A stretch of DNA of 64,000 nt from Methanofollis sp. W23 (GCF_017875325.1 NZ_JAGGMN010000001.1:1302001-1366000), one strand, 5' to 3'. Positions 9,218-18,539 are shown, counted from the first letter of the stretch. Notes: generated by a model not told the origin, from the sequence alone. Made by a program: numbers and translations.

Positions 9218-10138
9218 TCAGCGCCTGCGACGGTCGACCAGGGAGATCAGGTACAGGGGCCGCTCAGAGATCTTGCCCACGGTCAGGAGCACGTCGATCT
9301 CCTCGCCATCGGCCCGCCTGATCACCGCCTCGCACCCCTCAGAAGGAGACGCCGCACCCCCCTTCCTGCACCGGTTGAACTCGTCGAGGACATGCTGCTG
9401 GTCAGGCAGAAATATCGAGGTCCAGCGCCGCCCTATCAGGTGAGTTCTGTCCTCGCCAAGGAGTTCACCACACCGGGTGTTGACATGGATCAGGGCTCCG
9501 TCCTCCCTGACCATCGCCATCGCCGTCCCTGCATGCTCAAAGATTGCCCGAAGATTATTTTCCAGGCGATTCAGACGCTCTTCCACATTTTTTCGTCTCG
9601 CCGCCTCGGTCATGGACCGGTGGAGGTGGGTGAGGTTATGGGAGAGGAAATGGCCAAGGACGATATACTTCTTCCTGGCCTCTTCGACCTCCTTCTCAGA
9701 GAGAACCGAGACCTCTGCAAGGGCATCTTCATAGTCCCTGACAGGATATCCATACCGCTGCGCCAGGCTCAGGAAATATCCAGACTTCGGCTCATTCTCT
9801 GAACGGAAAAACGGGGGTCCAAGGAGGGTCGCCACATGCCGCTCCCCGATGGTGACCGGGACGGCGATCCGCCAGAGATGATAGGGGCAGAGATAGACGA
9901 AAAAACTCCGAGATGAGGCATAGGTGCCGACCTTTGCCATACATTTCCTGCACTCCCTCCCACTGGCCGTATGTTTCCTGTGAAACTCAGAGCAGACTCG
10001 TGCCTCCCCGACAGACACGCACTCACGGCCTTCGAGAGTGAGGAGAGACGACGGGAGACCAAGAAGGTCGCCGGCTTCATCGAGCAGGGTATGCAACCTG
10101 GTGAGTTCAGGGGCCTGGACAACAACTCGTTCGCTCAT
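9218..10138 (-). CDS. PocR-domain and PAS-domain sensor protein without output domain
   Basis: A 306-residue cytosolic sensor. Residues about 10-165 resemble the PocR ligand-binding domain: the cysteine pattern EFHRKHTASGRECRKC and VYLCPYHLWRIAVPV are typical of this metal- or small-ligand-binding fold. A coiled linker (about 165-195) leads to a PAS domain (about 190-300: NNLRAIFEHAGTAMAMV, then LLGEDRTHLIGRRW). In this family PAS domains usually continue into another PAS or a histidine kinase, but here the protein ends directly after the last PAS strand (LISLVDRRRR). It may be a truncated kinase or a stand-alone sensor. No obvious ribosome site precedes the ATG. Confidence 0.75.
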   Translation of the reverse strand: MSERVVVQAPELTRLHTLLDEAGDLLGLPSSLLTLEGRECVSVGEARVCSEFHRKHTASGRECRKCMAKVGTYASSRSFFVYLCPYHLWRIAVPVTIGERHVATLLGPPFFRSENEPKSGYFLSLAQRYGYPVRDYEDALAEVSVLSEKEVEEARKKYIVLGHFLSHNLTHLHRSMTEAARRKNVEERLNRLENNLRAIFEHAGTAMAMVREDGALIHVNTRCGELLGEDRTHLIGRRWTSIFLPDQQHVLDEFNRCRKGGAASPSEGCEAVIRRADGEEIDVLLTVGKISERPLYLISLVDRRRR

Positions 10139-10992
10139 AGTGTATCAATCAATGTGTTCCTGGGTACATTTCAGGCACTGACCTGGTGGTGGATCTGGTT
10201 CCTGATATAGAGAAATAATCACTGTTCCCCCATATAGTTTCTTTGAATAATCCTGATCTCTGGAGAGAAGCATAATGTAAAAAGAAAGAATGGAGAACTG
10301 CTTAAAATGCGGAACCATCCCCCTGACAACTGCATGACATCAGGACAGCGCTCATGAATATGGAAGCACCTTCGAGAAACAGGCCCTGAGGCCATCCCGG
10401 ACGTAGTCACGGCGTGGACCCTCTCAGGGATCAAAAATGGTCTTTGACTCTGTGAAAGGGCGTCCCTGCAGTGCGAGTACGGGGGGACTCGCCGCTCGAA
10501 GGTGTTTGACCTTCTCAAGGTCGCGGGTGTTCATACCGGTCATCCATTCGAAGTCCCTGAAAAGGGAGGGCCGTCCTCGACCTCTCGTGTGGCGGGGAAG
10601 GCGGGGCGGGGCGGTCACGCTCGCGCCAAAAAGTGGCGAGGGATTACCATGAAAACGGCCCTGACGATCGACCAGGGAGATTTGTATGATGATTTCTCCT
10701 CGCCAGGATCCTCCACACCAGACATACGGACTACAGAAACGCTCTCAGAATTATCGGGCGCCCTCAGCGTAGCATCTTCACTGATGTCTCGCACCGGAGA
10801 CGGAGAGAGGGGCGGGGCGGCAATGAGGCGGCGGTCTCACAAGGTGTCCTGTGTGAAGGGGCGGGCACAGATCCACACACCCTGGAGACCCACGACCATG
10901 TTTCAATCATGTATGCGTGGGCCGGGGGTTCATGCCGGATTCTATAGGGCCTGAAAAAAAGAGACACACGGCGGTCTGCCATATGCCTTCCC
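10139..10992. repeat. Intergenic region with inverted copy of a dispersed repeat
   Basis: I see no credible gene. The segment 10663-10800 is an inverted, clearly related copy of 5845-5982 (about three quarters of positions agree by eye). The end of the region, about 10900-10951, contains 'gttcatgccggattctatagggcc', a relative of the element end seen at 6950-6971 and 51353-51372. The segment 10430-10650 is GC-rich and not recognised. Confidence 0.5.
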
Positions 10993-11004
10993 AGAAAAAA
11001 ATGT
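10993..11004 (-). terminator. Terminator at the end of the surface operon
   Basis: On the minus strand a T7 run (10995-11001) follows the WtpA-like stop codon within ten bases. It marks the probable 3' end of the operon transcribed from about 24 kb. Confidence 0.5.
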
Positions 11005-12000
11005 TCAGAGGGGTGAAGGCCAGCCTTCGCCATGCCCCTCAGAGAACTCTGCAACCATGTAGTCCATGAACTCATGGGCAAGGTCAGGGTGCGGGGCGGT
11101 GTTCGGGACCGTCGCCGCATAGACGATCGGGTTACCGATCCGCTCGCTCCCGATGGACCCGAACCGCTGGAACCCAAGTTTCACCACTGCCTTCTTGTAG
11201 TCGTCGGCATATGCCGCAGCACTGAGGTCGATCTCGGTCGGGAGGGTGACATAGTTCAGGCCATGCCCCTCGGCGACACTCAGGTACTCGAAGGCATAGT
11301 CCACTCCGCCGGCGTCCAGGAGCGAGAGGAGATAGATGCTCCCGTCCCGCACCCGGACCTTCTCGCCCTCTGCCTTGAGGACTTCAGGGAGGGTGATCAC
11401 CGTGGCGTCCCCGTCCTGAGAGACCTCTGGTGCGGGATTGAGATAGTCGCCGAGGATGGCGTCATAGATGGTGTCGTTGTCATAGTAGTCCTCGGCAAGC
11501 GTCGTCACCATCAGCGAGCGGTAGCCCGCGGCATCGAGCATCGGGTTCGAGATCCCGACGACGACGTCTGGCCTGGCAAGGACTTCATGCCAGTTCTTGC
11601 TGGAGATCTCGTCGGCATACAGGCTGTGGTTGGTATAGGCAACGACCACCTGGTTGGTGGCAAAGGTGGTGTACGAGTCGGTGTAGTTCCCTTCGCCTTC
11701 CTCCATCGGGCGGTACATCATATCAGGGATGAGTGCCTCGTCTGCGACCACCACCACGTCGATGGCGCGGTGGAGGTCGGTCACCTGCCTCACGCACTGG
11801 ATGGACCCGTGCCCCTCGATCTGGACATCCACCCCAGGATGGGAGGCCTCAAACCCGGCCTCCACCTCTTCCATAGGAAGAAGAAGACTCCCGGCCGGGA
11901 CGACACGGAGAGTGGTGGGTGCGTCGTCGCCGCCGGTACACCCGGCAGTCAGGACGCACGCCGCCGCAAGGAGGAGGAGCATGAGGGGGAGGCCCCTCAT
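11005..12000 (-). CDS. wtpA: WtpA-like tungstate/molybdate-binding lipoprotein
   Basis: A 331-residue extracytoplasmic solute-binding protein of the WtpA branch, which captures tungstate or molybdate for ABC import. A lipoprotein signal ends in VLTAGC. The family's signatures follow: VVPAGSLLLPMEEVEAGFE, then GSIQCVRQVTDL, then ADEALIPDMMY, then TFATNQVVVAYT, then SNPMLDAAGYRSLM. I chose the ATG at 12000 because it overlaps the upstream stop as ATGA, as is the rule in this operon. No WtpB permease or WtpC ATPase is adjacent, so this is an orphan binding protein. Its place at the end of an operon of molybdopterin-oxidoreductase-fold surface proteins suggests a shared ligand or cofactor, but that is inference. 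Confidence 0.8.
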   Translation of the reverse strand: MRGLPLMLLLLAAACVLTAGCTGGDDAPTTLRVVPAGSLLLPMEEVEAGFEASHPGVDVQIEGHGSIQCVRQVTDLHRAIDVVVVADEALIPDMMYRPMEEGEGNYTDSYTTFATNQVVVAYTNHSLYADEISSKNWHEVLARPDVVVGISNPMLDAAGYRSLMVTTLAEDYYDNDTIYDAILGDYLNPAPEVSQDGDATVITLPEVLKAEGEKVRVRDGSIYLLSLLDAGGVDYAFEYLSVAEGHGLNYVTLPTEIDLSAAAYADDYKKAVVKLGFQRFGSIGSERIGNPIVYAATVPNTAPHPDLAHEFMDYMVAEFSEGHGEGWPSPL

Positions 12001-12575
12001 GAACGTTCCACCTCGATCGTGTCCACCCACTTCACCCAGGCGCTCCCTTCAGTGATGGTGCCAGGGTCGTCGGTGCCGACCACGATCCTCAGCGGGCCGC
12101 CATCCCCTTCTGGGACCGCCGTGCCGTTGAACTCGTAGGCAAGGACCAGGGTGAGGTCTGGCGAGGTTTTCTCCTTGAGATCCTCGTCAAAGGTCACAAA
12201 CCCCTTCCCGGCCACCTGCTCGTCGTCGAAGACCCAGTAGTAGCCGTCAGGCGCCGAGATCCCGACCTGGTCGCCGGTTTCAAACCCACCGATCTGCTCG
12301 AAGAGCGTGGTGAGAGGGACACCTTTCACCGTATAGGGGCCGTATTTGATCCCGACCGTGGAGACCGCATAGCCATAGCCCTCCCAGGCAGGGAGTGCCT
12401 TGACCTCATCGAAGGTGAGCACCTTCTCCTGCGTGCCGTCGGTGAGCGTGAGGTTCCAGGCGACCTTGTCCTCGACCTGAGCACCAGGATCGTTCGTCCC
12501 GGTACACCCGCAGACTGCGGCCGCCGCGCAGACGAGCGCAACGAGGGCCAGGCACTGGATGATACGGGCCTTCAT
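11997..12575 (-). CDS. Sulfite-oxidase-fold (molybdopterin-binding-like) lipoprotein
   Basis: A 192-residue secreted lipoprotein; the signal ends AAVCGC. The mature part resembles the oxidoreductase molybdopterin-binding fold: LTFDEVKALPAWEG, then YTVKGVPLTTLFEQIGGFETG, then ISAPDGYYWVFDDEQV, then the closing WVKWVDTIEV. I do not see the conserved catalytic cysteine context of true sulfite oxidases, so redox activity is doubtful and ligand binding is more likely. The ATG at 12575 overlaps the upstream stop as ATGA, and its own stop overlaps the WtpA-like start in the same way, so the three genes are translationally coupled. Confidence 0.7.
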   Translation of the reverse strand: MKARIIQCLALVALVCAAAAVCGCTGTNDPGAQVEDKVAWNLTLTDGTQEKVLTFDEVKALPAWEGYGYAVSTVGIKYGPYTVKGVPLTTLFEQIGGFETGDQVGISAPDGYYWVFDDEQVAGKGFVTFDEDLKEKTSPDLTLVLAYEFNGTAVPEGDGGPLRIVVGTDDPGTITEGSAWVKWVDTIEVERS

Positions 12576-13423
12576 CGGCGCATCCTCCATACCAGTCCGG
12601 CAACACCAAGTCCGGTCAGCAGCCCGAAGACCGGTGCCGGACTCTCTGTGGGTTCTGTGGTCGCCGGAACCCCGGTCGTCTCAGGTAAGGCAGAGCCCTG
12701 GAGTGACTTGACAGGGACATTCTTGGCCCCGCCGTAGCCGTCCTCATAGACCCGCACCTCGTCGATCCACTTCACGGTATAGCCTGAGGTAGAGGGGTAG
12801 AGGTTGTTGAAGAGGTGGAGGCGTTCGGGCGGGAAGCACTCGCGCATATCCTGGTTCCCGAAGACATGTTTGCCCTCAGGGTTGGTGGAGTTGTCGGCAA
12901 AGAAGACCAGACGCATGGCGGCATGATAGTCAGACGGATAGCCGACACCCTGCCGTTCACCGACAGCGGCGTCCTCGCCATTGTACCAGCAGATGCCGAT
13001 CGGGCCCTGGCGCGGCTGGGGTTCATAGACGTTCTCGTACCCGAACTCGATATGGTACCCGTCGCCCGCCTTGATCATCACTTCGTCGCCGGGTTCCATC
13101 CCACCGACCAGGTCGCAGAGGTCGGCAAGGTCAGTCCCCTTCACTGCCCCGCGGTCCTTGAAGTTGGTGGTCTCGTTCCTGTCCCACTGGGTCTCTTTGT
13201 CTTCAGCAAAGACCGGGCCCTGATGGTAGTAATGGGTCACGCCGTCGCCGAGGACAGGGAGGTTCGTCTCCATCCACTGGTAGTCGACGGTCGTCTCATT
13301 GAGCACCGTGGTGCCGTTGTCTCCAAGCTTTACCACATACACCGAGTCGGTCGGTGCGGCCTGCACCCCTGCGAAACATGCGCAGAGGAGCAGGATTAGA
13401 AATATACTCTTTGTTTCGTTCAT
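12572..13423 (-). CDS. Secreted SUOX-fold-like protein with C-terminal membrane anchor
   Basis: A 283-residue surface protein. A signal peptide (about 1-22) is followed by a single domain with the signature WMETNLPVLGDGVTHYYHQGP, then GTDLADLCDLVGGMEPGDEV, YENVYEPQPRQGPIGICWY, MRLVFFADNS and KWIDEVRVYE. It ends in a Thr/Pro/Glu-rich stalk and a C-terminal hydrophobic helix with a basic end (VFGLLTGLGVAGLVWRMRR), which resembles an archaeosortase-type sorting signal. The domain is paralogous to the N-termini of the proteins at 14696, 17739 and 18599. Its order of motifs matches the sulfite-oxidase fold of the next gene. It starts a few bases after the upstream phosphatase stop. Confidence 0.75.
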   Translation of the reverse strand: MNETKSIFLILLLCACFAGVQAAPTDSVYVVKLGDNGTTVLNETTVDYQWMETNLPVLGDGVTHYYHQGPVFAEDKETQWDRNETTNFKDRGAVKGTDLADLCDLVGGMEPGDEVMIKAGDGYHIEFGYENVYEPQPRQGPIGICWYNGEDAAVGERQGVGYPSDYHAAMRLVFFADNSTNPEGKHVFGNQDMRECFPPERLHLFNNLYPSTSGYTVKWIDEVRVYEDGYGGAKNVPVKSLQGSALPETTGVPATTEPTESPAPVFGLLTGLGVAGLVWRMRR

Positions 13424-13427
13424 ACAA

Positions 13428-14699
13428 TCACCATATTTTTCTCAGCCACAGAGTCGCGAGACCAAATGCCGCGCATGCGCTGAACGGAGAGAGCGGCGTC
13501 TGTGCGGGCTCTCCCCCTCCACGTTGCGGCGTCATCACCACGGTCTCGAAGACGGCGTCAGGGGGGTGGAGGGCCACGACCTCCTTGCTGTCCTCAGAGA
13601 GCGTTGCCACCGGCACCAGTTCGGCGGTGACATTCTCAGCGGTCACGTGGACCCGGAGGTAGGCGAGGGTGTGCTCAAGACTGTTCGCATACCCGGCCAT
13701 TTTTTCCTCTGCAAGCGGGTAGAGCGCTTCCCCGCCGCAGGGGACTACGAAGTATTCGGTCCCGTTCACTTCGTAGCGCTCGTAGGCATGGACATGCCCG
13801 CTGAAAACCCCGGCAACACCGTAGCGCTCGAAGAGCGGGGTCCAGGCCTCGCGGAGAGTGCGGTCCCCGCCCCGGTGGCGCTCATTGGAGGAGAAGACCG
13901 GGTGATGGAAGGCGGCAAAAGTCCACTGCTCCTCGGCACCGGCAAGGTCGTCTTCCAGCCATACGGTCTCTTCGTCGAGCCGCCCCTTCGCCCAGTCATT
14001 GGAGTCGAGGACCGCAACGTGGGCCCGGCCGCAGTCGAAGGAGTACCACTCAGGCACCTCGAAAGTCTCGTAGTACACCGAACGGTTCCCTTCGTGGTTG
14101 CCGAGGGCCGGGTAGAGGGTGGTGTTCGAAAGCATCTGCCGTCCTGACGCGAAGAACTGGTTCCACTCGTCGAGGTCATGCCCGAAGGTGACGAAGTCCC
14201 CGCAGTGGAGGACAAACGAGAGGCTCTCCTCCATCGCAATCCGGTCGGCGACCAGTTTATGCCGTTCCATGGGGGTGAAGTAAGGGGCCTGGCCTCGCGT
14301 GTCGCTGTAGACCACAAAGGTGCATGCCCCCTCCCCGAAAGTCCTGAACCGGCAGTCAGGGCCGGTCGCCCCGTCGGTGTTTACCGCGTAGTGATAGACA
14401 GTCCCAGGGGTCAGATCGGTGAGGGCGACGTGGTGGAGCGAGGTTGTGACGTCGTCGGTCACCTCCGCGGTGTATCCCTCCTCCTGAAAGGTTGTCTCAT
14501 CGGCGTAGGCCACCACACCCCCGGCCGTCGGCCCGGCGGTCTTCCATGAGACGACCGCCGAGGTCTCGTCGGTCCCGGTGACATACGGCCCCCAGAGGAG
14601 GGCGTCCCCCGCTGCCGTCGCTGCGGCAGGGAGGAGGAGCATGGCAAGAAGGAGCCATGCGACGCCGCCCTTCTGCTCAGAAGATCTTACGCCAATCAT
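13428..14699 (-). CDS. Secreted purple-acid-phosphatase-like metallophosphoesterase
   Basis: A 423-residue predicted extracellular phosphoesterase. A signal peptide (about 8-30) is followed by a fibronectin-type domain (about 32-120: SAVVSWKTAG, then TPGTVYHYAV) as in purple acid phosphatases, and then the catalytic domain. Metal-ligand motifs are in order: YSDTRG (Asp133), HCGDFV (Asp168), GNHEG (Asn201, His202), FHHPVFSS (His265/266) and SGHVHAYER (His302, His304). A C-terminal hydrophobic helix follows a Pro-rich stalk, as in the neighbouring surface proteins. The ATG overlaps the stop of the upstream gene as ATGA, so it is coupled to the surface operon and probably acts on phosphate esters outside the cell. 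Confidence 0.85.
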   Translation of the reverse strand: MIGVRSSEQKGGVAWLLLAMLLLPAAATAAGDALLWGPYVTGTDETSAVVSWKTAGPTAGGVVAYADETTFQEEGYTAEVTDDVTTSLHHVALTDLTPGTVYHYAVNTDGATGPDCRFRTFGEGACTFVVYSDTRGQAPYFTPMERHKLVADRIAMEESLSFVLHCGDFVTFGHDLDEWNQFFASGRQMLSNTTLYPALGNHEGNRSVYYETFEVPEWYSFDCGRAHVAVLDSNDWAKGRLDEETVWLEDDLAGAEEQWTFAAFHHPVFSSNERHRGGDRTLREAWTPLFERYGVAGVFSGHVHAYERYEVNGTEYFVVPCGGEALYPLAEEKMAGYANSLEHTLAYLRVHVTAENVTAELVPVATLSEDSKEVVALHPPDAVFETVVMTPQRGGGEPAQTPLSPFSACAAFGLATLWLRKIW

Positions 14700-17600
14700 C
14701 TCCTCAACCTGACCTCACAGGTCGCCACCTGGTCCGGGTGGACCATCACGTCTTCAACGGTCTTTGAGTCAGAGCGCCCGACCACCTTGACAGAGTACTT
14801 TCCGAGGTCCATCCCGGTGAAGAGGTGCGGGGTGACCTCTCCGGTGTTCTTCTCGTAGAGATAGATCCGCCCTCCCGCCGGGGTGCTGTTCACATACAGA
14901 CTGCCGTGGGCATAGGTATCCAGGGTGAACTTTATCGCGCGGTCGTCGATCCTCTCAGGGATGAAGACCTCATCCTCTTTGGGGAGATACCCCGGCTTTG
15001 TGACCATCACGCCATGCCGCCCGTACGAGACATTCTCGATGAGGGCAGGTGTCGCGTGACCGGTGGCAAAGCCGTCGATGAAGACCTCGGCCCCGCCCGG
15101 AGTCGAGTCGACCCTGAGGGTGGTCAGAGCAGGCACGTCATCAAGCGTCACGGTCCCGCCATCCTCCGCCCGGTCCGAGACCGGGAAAGAGAGGAAGGTG
15201 GCGTTATGGCAGAGAGAGACATATGCCGTGAGCGGCGGAACCTTCACCTTTGCCGGGATCTTCTTGCCGGTCGCATGCCCATTGACGGCACACATCTCGC
15301 CCTTGAAGCCAGGGGCCTCGATGGTGACCGCACGGTCCATGGAACCGCCTTCATAACGGCTGAAATAGGCTGGGACGATCTTACCGGCGATGACCCAGAC
15401 CTCCTTGGTGTCGACATTATACGAGATCTTGTCTTTTTTGATCTTCACCTTGTGCCGCCCTTCCTTGAGGCCGTTGACCACCTTGGGAGTTTTTCCCTCG
15501 ATCTTTCTGCCGTCGATATAGATCGTGGCCCCTGCGTCAGAGGCGTCGACATAGATCCCACCAGAGCGCAGGTCGCTCCCCTGCGTGGCAAGGAGGTCCA
15601 GGCCGTTCGGGTCGACTTTCCTGTTGGGGTTGGTGGATTCAAGGGCAACGGTCACATCGGTCTCCTCGGTGAGGTCAAAGGTGGTCTCGTAAGGGCGATA
15701 GCCCTCAAGGACCAATTCGAGGGAGTGGGTGCCGGTGGACACGTCCTCCAGTCTGGCCGGGGTGATCGTCCCGAGATACTCCCCGTCAAGGACGACCTGT
15801 GCTCCGGCCGGGGCGGTGATGATGGTGAGGGATGCGCTCTCAGGGAGCGCAGGTGCGGGCGTGGGGGTCGAGACTGGTTCAAGGACCGGAGGCGGCGTGG
15901 GTACCGCAGGAATATCGGCCTCCGGTGCCGGGAAGAGCGAGCCAACGAGCGGGAGGCCATGAAGCCAACCAAAAAGCCCGGACCAGAGATCTCCTTCCTC
16001 GGTGTCCTCGCCATCTCCTGCCGCAAGTTGGGTGGTGGGCGGGAGCGTGGCGGTGGTCTGGACGACGGTGGGGGGTGGCGTTGTCTGTGTCGGCGTCGGC
16101 TCAGCCTCCGGCTCTGCGTCGCCGACGACCAGGACCGCAAGACGGTTCTCCAGATAATCGCCGCGTTCATCATAGGAGACGCTGGAGACGGCAAGGGTGT
16201 TCTCCACCGGCCTGAGGTACGGAGTCACCTCAGCCTCTCCGATCGAGATCTTCTCTTCACCTGCATTGAGGAGGTTCATCCACTCTCCGTCATGGAAGGT
16301 GAGAGCGTTGGTGTAGGTGTCGTTCCCGCATGCCCCGGTCACGACCGAGAAGACCCTGGCCTCGATATCCCCGTTTCGCATGACCTCTTCGGCAAACTCC
16401 GCCTTGCTGGTCGCGGCTTCTTCCTTGACACCCGCAGCCTGGTCGGCCTCGATGGCGTCCGCACCCTCGGCCACCCAGTAGGTAGTGGTCGTTTCATTCT
16501 CCCTGACGACCGCAAAGAGCACCCCGCCGTACAGGGTGAGCCCGGTCTCTTCAGGGCCATGATAGTTCATGTCAAGTGAGAGGTTGCCTGCCGGCACCGG
16601 AGCCTTGAGATCATAGCACCAGGTCTCGACGGCAGGTTCGTCGTCGTCAGGGCCGAGGTCGGCATAATATTCGGCGAGAGTGAGTGTCTGCGAGTCGAGC
16701 ACGGCAGAGAGATCGTCCTTCTTGGCCTCGTCCTTTGCGGTGTTGTTGGTCCCGAAGAGGTACAGGCGTGCGGTCTCGACGTCCTCAAGCCCGGTGGTGT
16801 TGAGCGTGAAGTGTGCGGTCTCGCCGGAGGTGATGTTCTGTGCACCGCCATCGGTCTGGAGAAGAGAGACCGAACCGTTCACTGTCCCATGAAGGGCCTG
16901 GGTGAGCATTGCGCCCTCGAACCCGTGGGACTTTGAGAACCCTCCGCTATCGCCGCCCCCTCCGCTACCAGAGGAGGAACCGCCCTGGCTGGGATCGATC
17001 TGGCTGAAGATAGTGATCCGATCGACATGATAGACTGAGTTACCGCTTGCTGAGGGCAACTCGTTATTATAGAAATACCAATACTCCTCATCCCACGACT
17101 CGTGCATGTCCCAGTTGCCCCAGACATGCATCCCGGCATCGTTCATAGTCTCGGAGAGGAAGTAGAGGCGCATGCCATTTGAAAATCCTTCGTCGATGTA
17201 GCCATAACCATGCCCCTCATCTTCTTTTCCATGATACCAGGCAATCACCATCGGGCCCTGCCTGGGGTTGGGAGAATTGACGTACTCTGCCGGCCACTTT
17301 TTATACATCCCGTCACAGGCCTTGATCTCGATCATGTCTCCCTCTGCCGCCCCACCGACGAGGTCGCAGAGGTCTTTGACGTCAGTGCCCATGAACTCGC
17401 CATAGTCCTTATAATCAAGGTTGATGTCCTCGGTCGGGTTCCAGTAGTTATACTCCTCGCCAGGATGGGCCTCTTTCCAGCCCCCCTCAAAGATCGGGCC
17501 CTGGTTGTAATAGGTCGTCTCGCCGTCGCCCTGCACAGGGAGATTGTCTCTCATCCACTCCCAGGTGACGGTCTTCTGGTCGAGGACTGTCTTCTCGTCG

Positions 17601-17731
17601 TTTGCCAGTTTAGTAATTGTCAATTCGGTCGTCGGCGCCGCAGAGGCAGGGACCGCGATCAATGCTGCAAGAAAAAGAAAGAGTGCGGCGACGGCCAGGC
17701 ACCTGGCCGTCGTGCTGTGCATGCTCTTCAT
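14696..17731 (-). CDS. Large surface protein: SUOX-fold-like, DUF3344-like and PEGA domains
   Basis: A 1011-residue secreted protein. It has a signal peptide (about 1-31), then a domain of the WMRDNLPVQGDGETTYYNQG type (about 32-245) ending at a Ser/Gly-rich linker. A DUF3344-like region follows (about 270-540: LHGTVNGSVSLLQTDG, then ARLYLFGTNN), then a Thr/Pro-rich linker. The C-terminal third holds several PEGA-type beta domains (SLTIITAPAGAQVVLDGEYL; LRVDSTPGGAEVFIDGFATG; SLYVNSTPAGGRIYLYEKNT). Unlike its neighbours it has no C-terminal membrane helix, so its anchoring is unclear. The start at 17731 follows GGAGGTGA, which contains the stop of the upstream gene. Cell-wall or surface-layer attachment through PEGA domains is a plausible inference. 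Confidence 0.8.
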   Translation of the reverse strand: MKSMHSTTARCLAVAALFLFLAALIAVPASAAPTTELTITKLANDEKTVLDQKTVTWEWMRDNLPVQGDGETTYYNQGPIFEGGWKEAHPGEEYNYWNPTEDINLDYKDYGEFMGTDVKDLCDLVGGAAEGDMIEIKACDGMYKKWPAEYVNSPNPRQGPMVIAWYHGKEDEGHGYGYIDEGFSNGMRLYFLSETMNDAGMHVWGNWDMHESWDEEYWYFYNNELPSASGNSVYHVDRITIFSQIDPSQGGSSSGSGGGGDSGGFSKSHGFEGAMLTQALHGTVNGSVSLLQTDGGAQNITSGETAHFTLNTTGLEDVETARLYLFGTNNTAKDEAKKDDLSAVLDSQTLTLAEYYADLGPDDDEPAVETWCYDLKAPVPAGNLSLDMNYHGPEETGLTLYGGVLFAVVRENETTTTYWVAEGADAIEADQAAGVKEEAATSKAEFAEEVMRNGDIEARVFSVVTGACGNDTYTNALTFHDGEWMNLLNAGEEKISIGEAEVTPYLRPVENTLAVSSVSYDERGDYLENRLAVLVVGDAEPEAEPTPTQTTPPPTVVQTTATLPPTTQLAAGDGEDTEEGDLWSGLFGWLHGLPLVGSLFPAPEADIPAVPTPPPVLEPVSTPTPAPALPESASLTIITAPAGAQVVLDGEYLGTITPARLEDVSTGTHSLELVLEGYRPYETTFDLTEETDVTVALESTNPNRKVDPNGLDLLATQGSDLRSGGIYVDASDAGATIYIDGRKIEGKTPKVVNGLKEGRHKVKIKKDKISYNVDTKEVWVIAGKIVPAYFSRYEGGSMDRAVTIEAPGFKGEMCAVNGHATGKKIPAKVKVPPLTAYVSLCHNATFLSFPVSDRAEDGGTVTLDDVPALTTLRVDSTPGGAEVFIDGFATGHATPALIENVSYGRHGVMVTKPGYLPKEDEVFIPERIDDRAIKFTLDTYAHGSLYVNSTPAGGRIYLYEKNTGEVTPHLFTGMDLGKYSVKVVGRSDSKTVEDVMVHPDQVATCEVRLRR

Positions 17732-17738
17732 GGCTGGT

Positions 17739-18539
17739 TCACCTCCTCAGGGCGGCGACGGCACAGAGGGCAAGGAGCCCTGCCAGGGGAGAGAGGGGAG
17801 ACTCGGTGGCCGGGGTCGTCGGGAGATCGCCGGTATCGTTCCCGGCGTCATGTGCCGTGATCGCGAGTTCGCCCACATGCTTGACTGAAAGCCCGCTCGT
17901 CGAGGGCCAGTCGCCGCCGAAGAAATGCCACTCGTTCTCAGGGAGGGTCTCTTTCATATCATTGTTCCCAAAGACATGCCAGCCCCAGGGATTGGTCGAG
18001 GTGTCGGCAAAGAAGATCAGGCGCATGCCGTCATAATACTCAGGGACATACCCTGACCCCTGCGGGTCGCCGGTGAGGGAGTCCTCGCCCACGTACCAGG
18101 CGATCCCCATGGATCCTTTTCGTGGGTCTTCCTCGTAGACGCTCTCGTAGGAGAATTTCTTGTAGAACCCGTCTTCAGCCTTGACCTTGAGGGTATCGCC
18201 GGCGGTCATGCCGCCGACAAGGTCGCAGAGGTCGCTGACCGCGGTCCCTTTCACCGCACCCAGATCACGTGTGTCGACGTTCTGGTATTCGGCAGGGTCC
18301 CAGAGGTCAGACTCGTTGAAGGTCGGGCCCTGGTGGTAATAATGGGTCTTGCCGTCCCCAAGGACAGGCAGGTTCTCCTCCATCCATGTGTAATCTACAG
18401 TCCGCTCGTCCAGGACGGTGGTCCCGTCAGGGGCGTACTTGACGACATGCACCTCGCTCGTCGCGGCGGCCGCCGGTATCATGAAGACCAGCATGAGCAG
18501 CACGAGTGGGGCGATTTTCAATACGCCGTGCTCTTTCAT
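17739..18539 (-). CDS. Secreted SUOX-fold-like protein with C-terminal anchor
   Basis: A 266-residue surface protein paralogous to the one at 12572-13423. It has a signal peptide (about 1-27), a domain with WMEENLPVLGDGKTHYYHQG, GTAVSDLCDLVGGMTAGDTL, YEDPRKGSMGIAWY-like and MRLIFFADTSTNP motifs, and a hydrophobic C-terminal helix ending in RR (LSPLAGLLALCAVAALRR). AAAGGAGTTG lies shortly before the ATG. It follows the giant gene at 18599 after 59 bases that include a T-run on this strand, so read-through may be partial. Its function is unknown; a surface ligand-binding role is inferred from the fold. Confidence 0.75.
   Translation of the reverse strand: MKEHGVLKIAPLVLLMLVFMIPAAAATSEVHVVKYAPDGTTVLDERTVDYTWMEENLPVLGDGKTHYYHQGPTFNESDLWDPAEYQNVDTRDLGAVKGTAVSDLCDLVGGMTAGDTLKVKAEDGFYKKFSYESVYEEDPRKGSMGIAWYVGEDSLTGDPQGSGYVPEYYDGMRLIFFADTSTNPWGWHVFGNNDMKETLPENEWHFFGGDWPSTSGLSVKHVGELAITAHDAGNDTGDLPTTPATESPLSPLAGLLALCAVAALRR

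Noticed and set aside
9158-9802. Open frame of about 214 codons on the plus strand
   Set aside because: It is antisense to the PocR-PAS gene and begins in repeat DNA; no domain is seen.
10502-10954. Open frame of about 150 codons on the plus strand
   Set aside because: It spans the inverted dispersed repeat at 10663-10800 and element-like sequence, and shows no domain or coding signature.
14825-16579. Long open frame of about 584 codons on the plus strand
   Set aside because: It runs antisense through the 1011-residue surface gene, has no ribosome site or recognisable domain, and its openness follows from GC-rich codon structure on the opposite strand.
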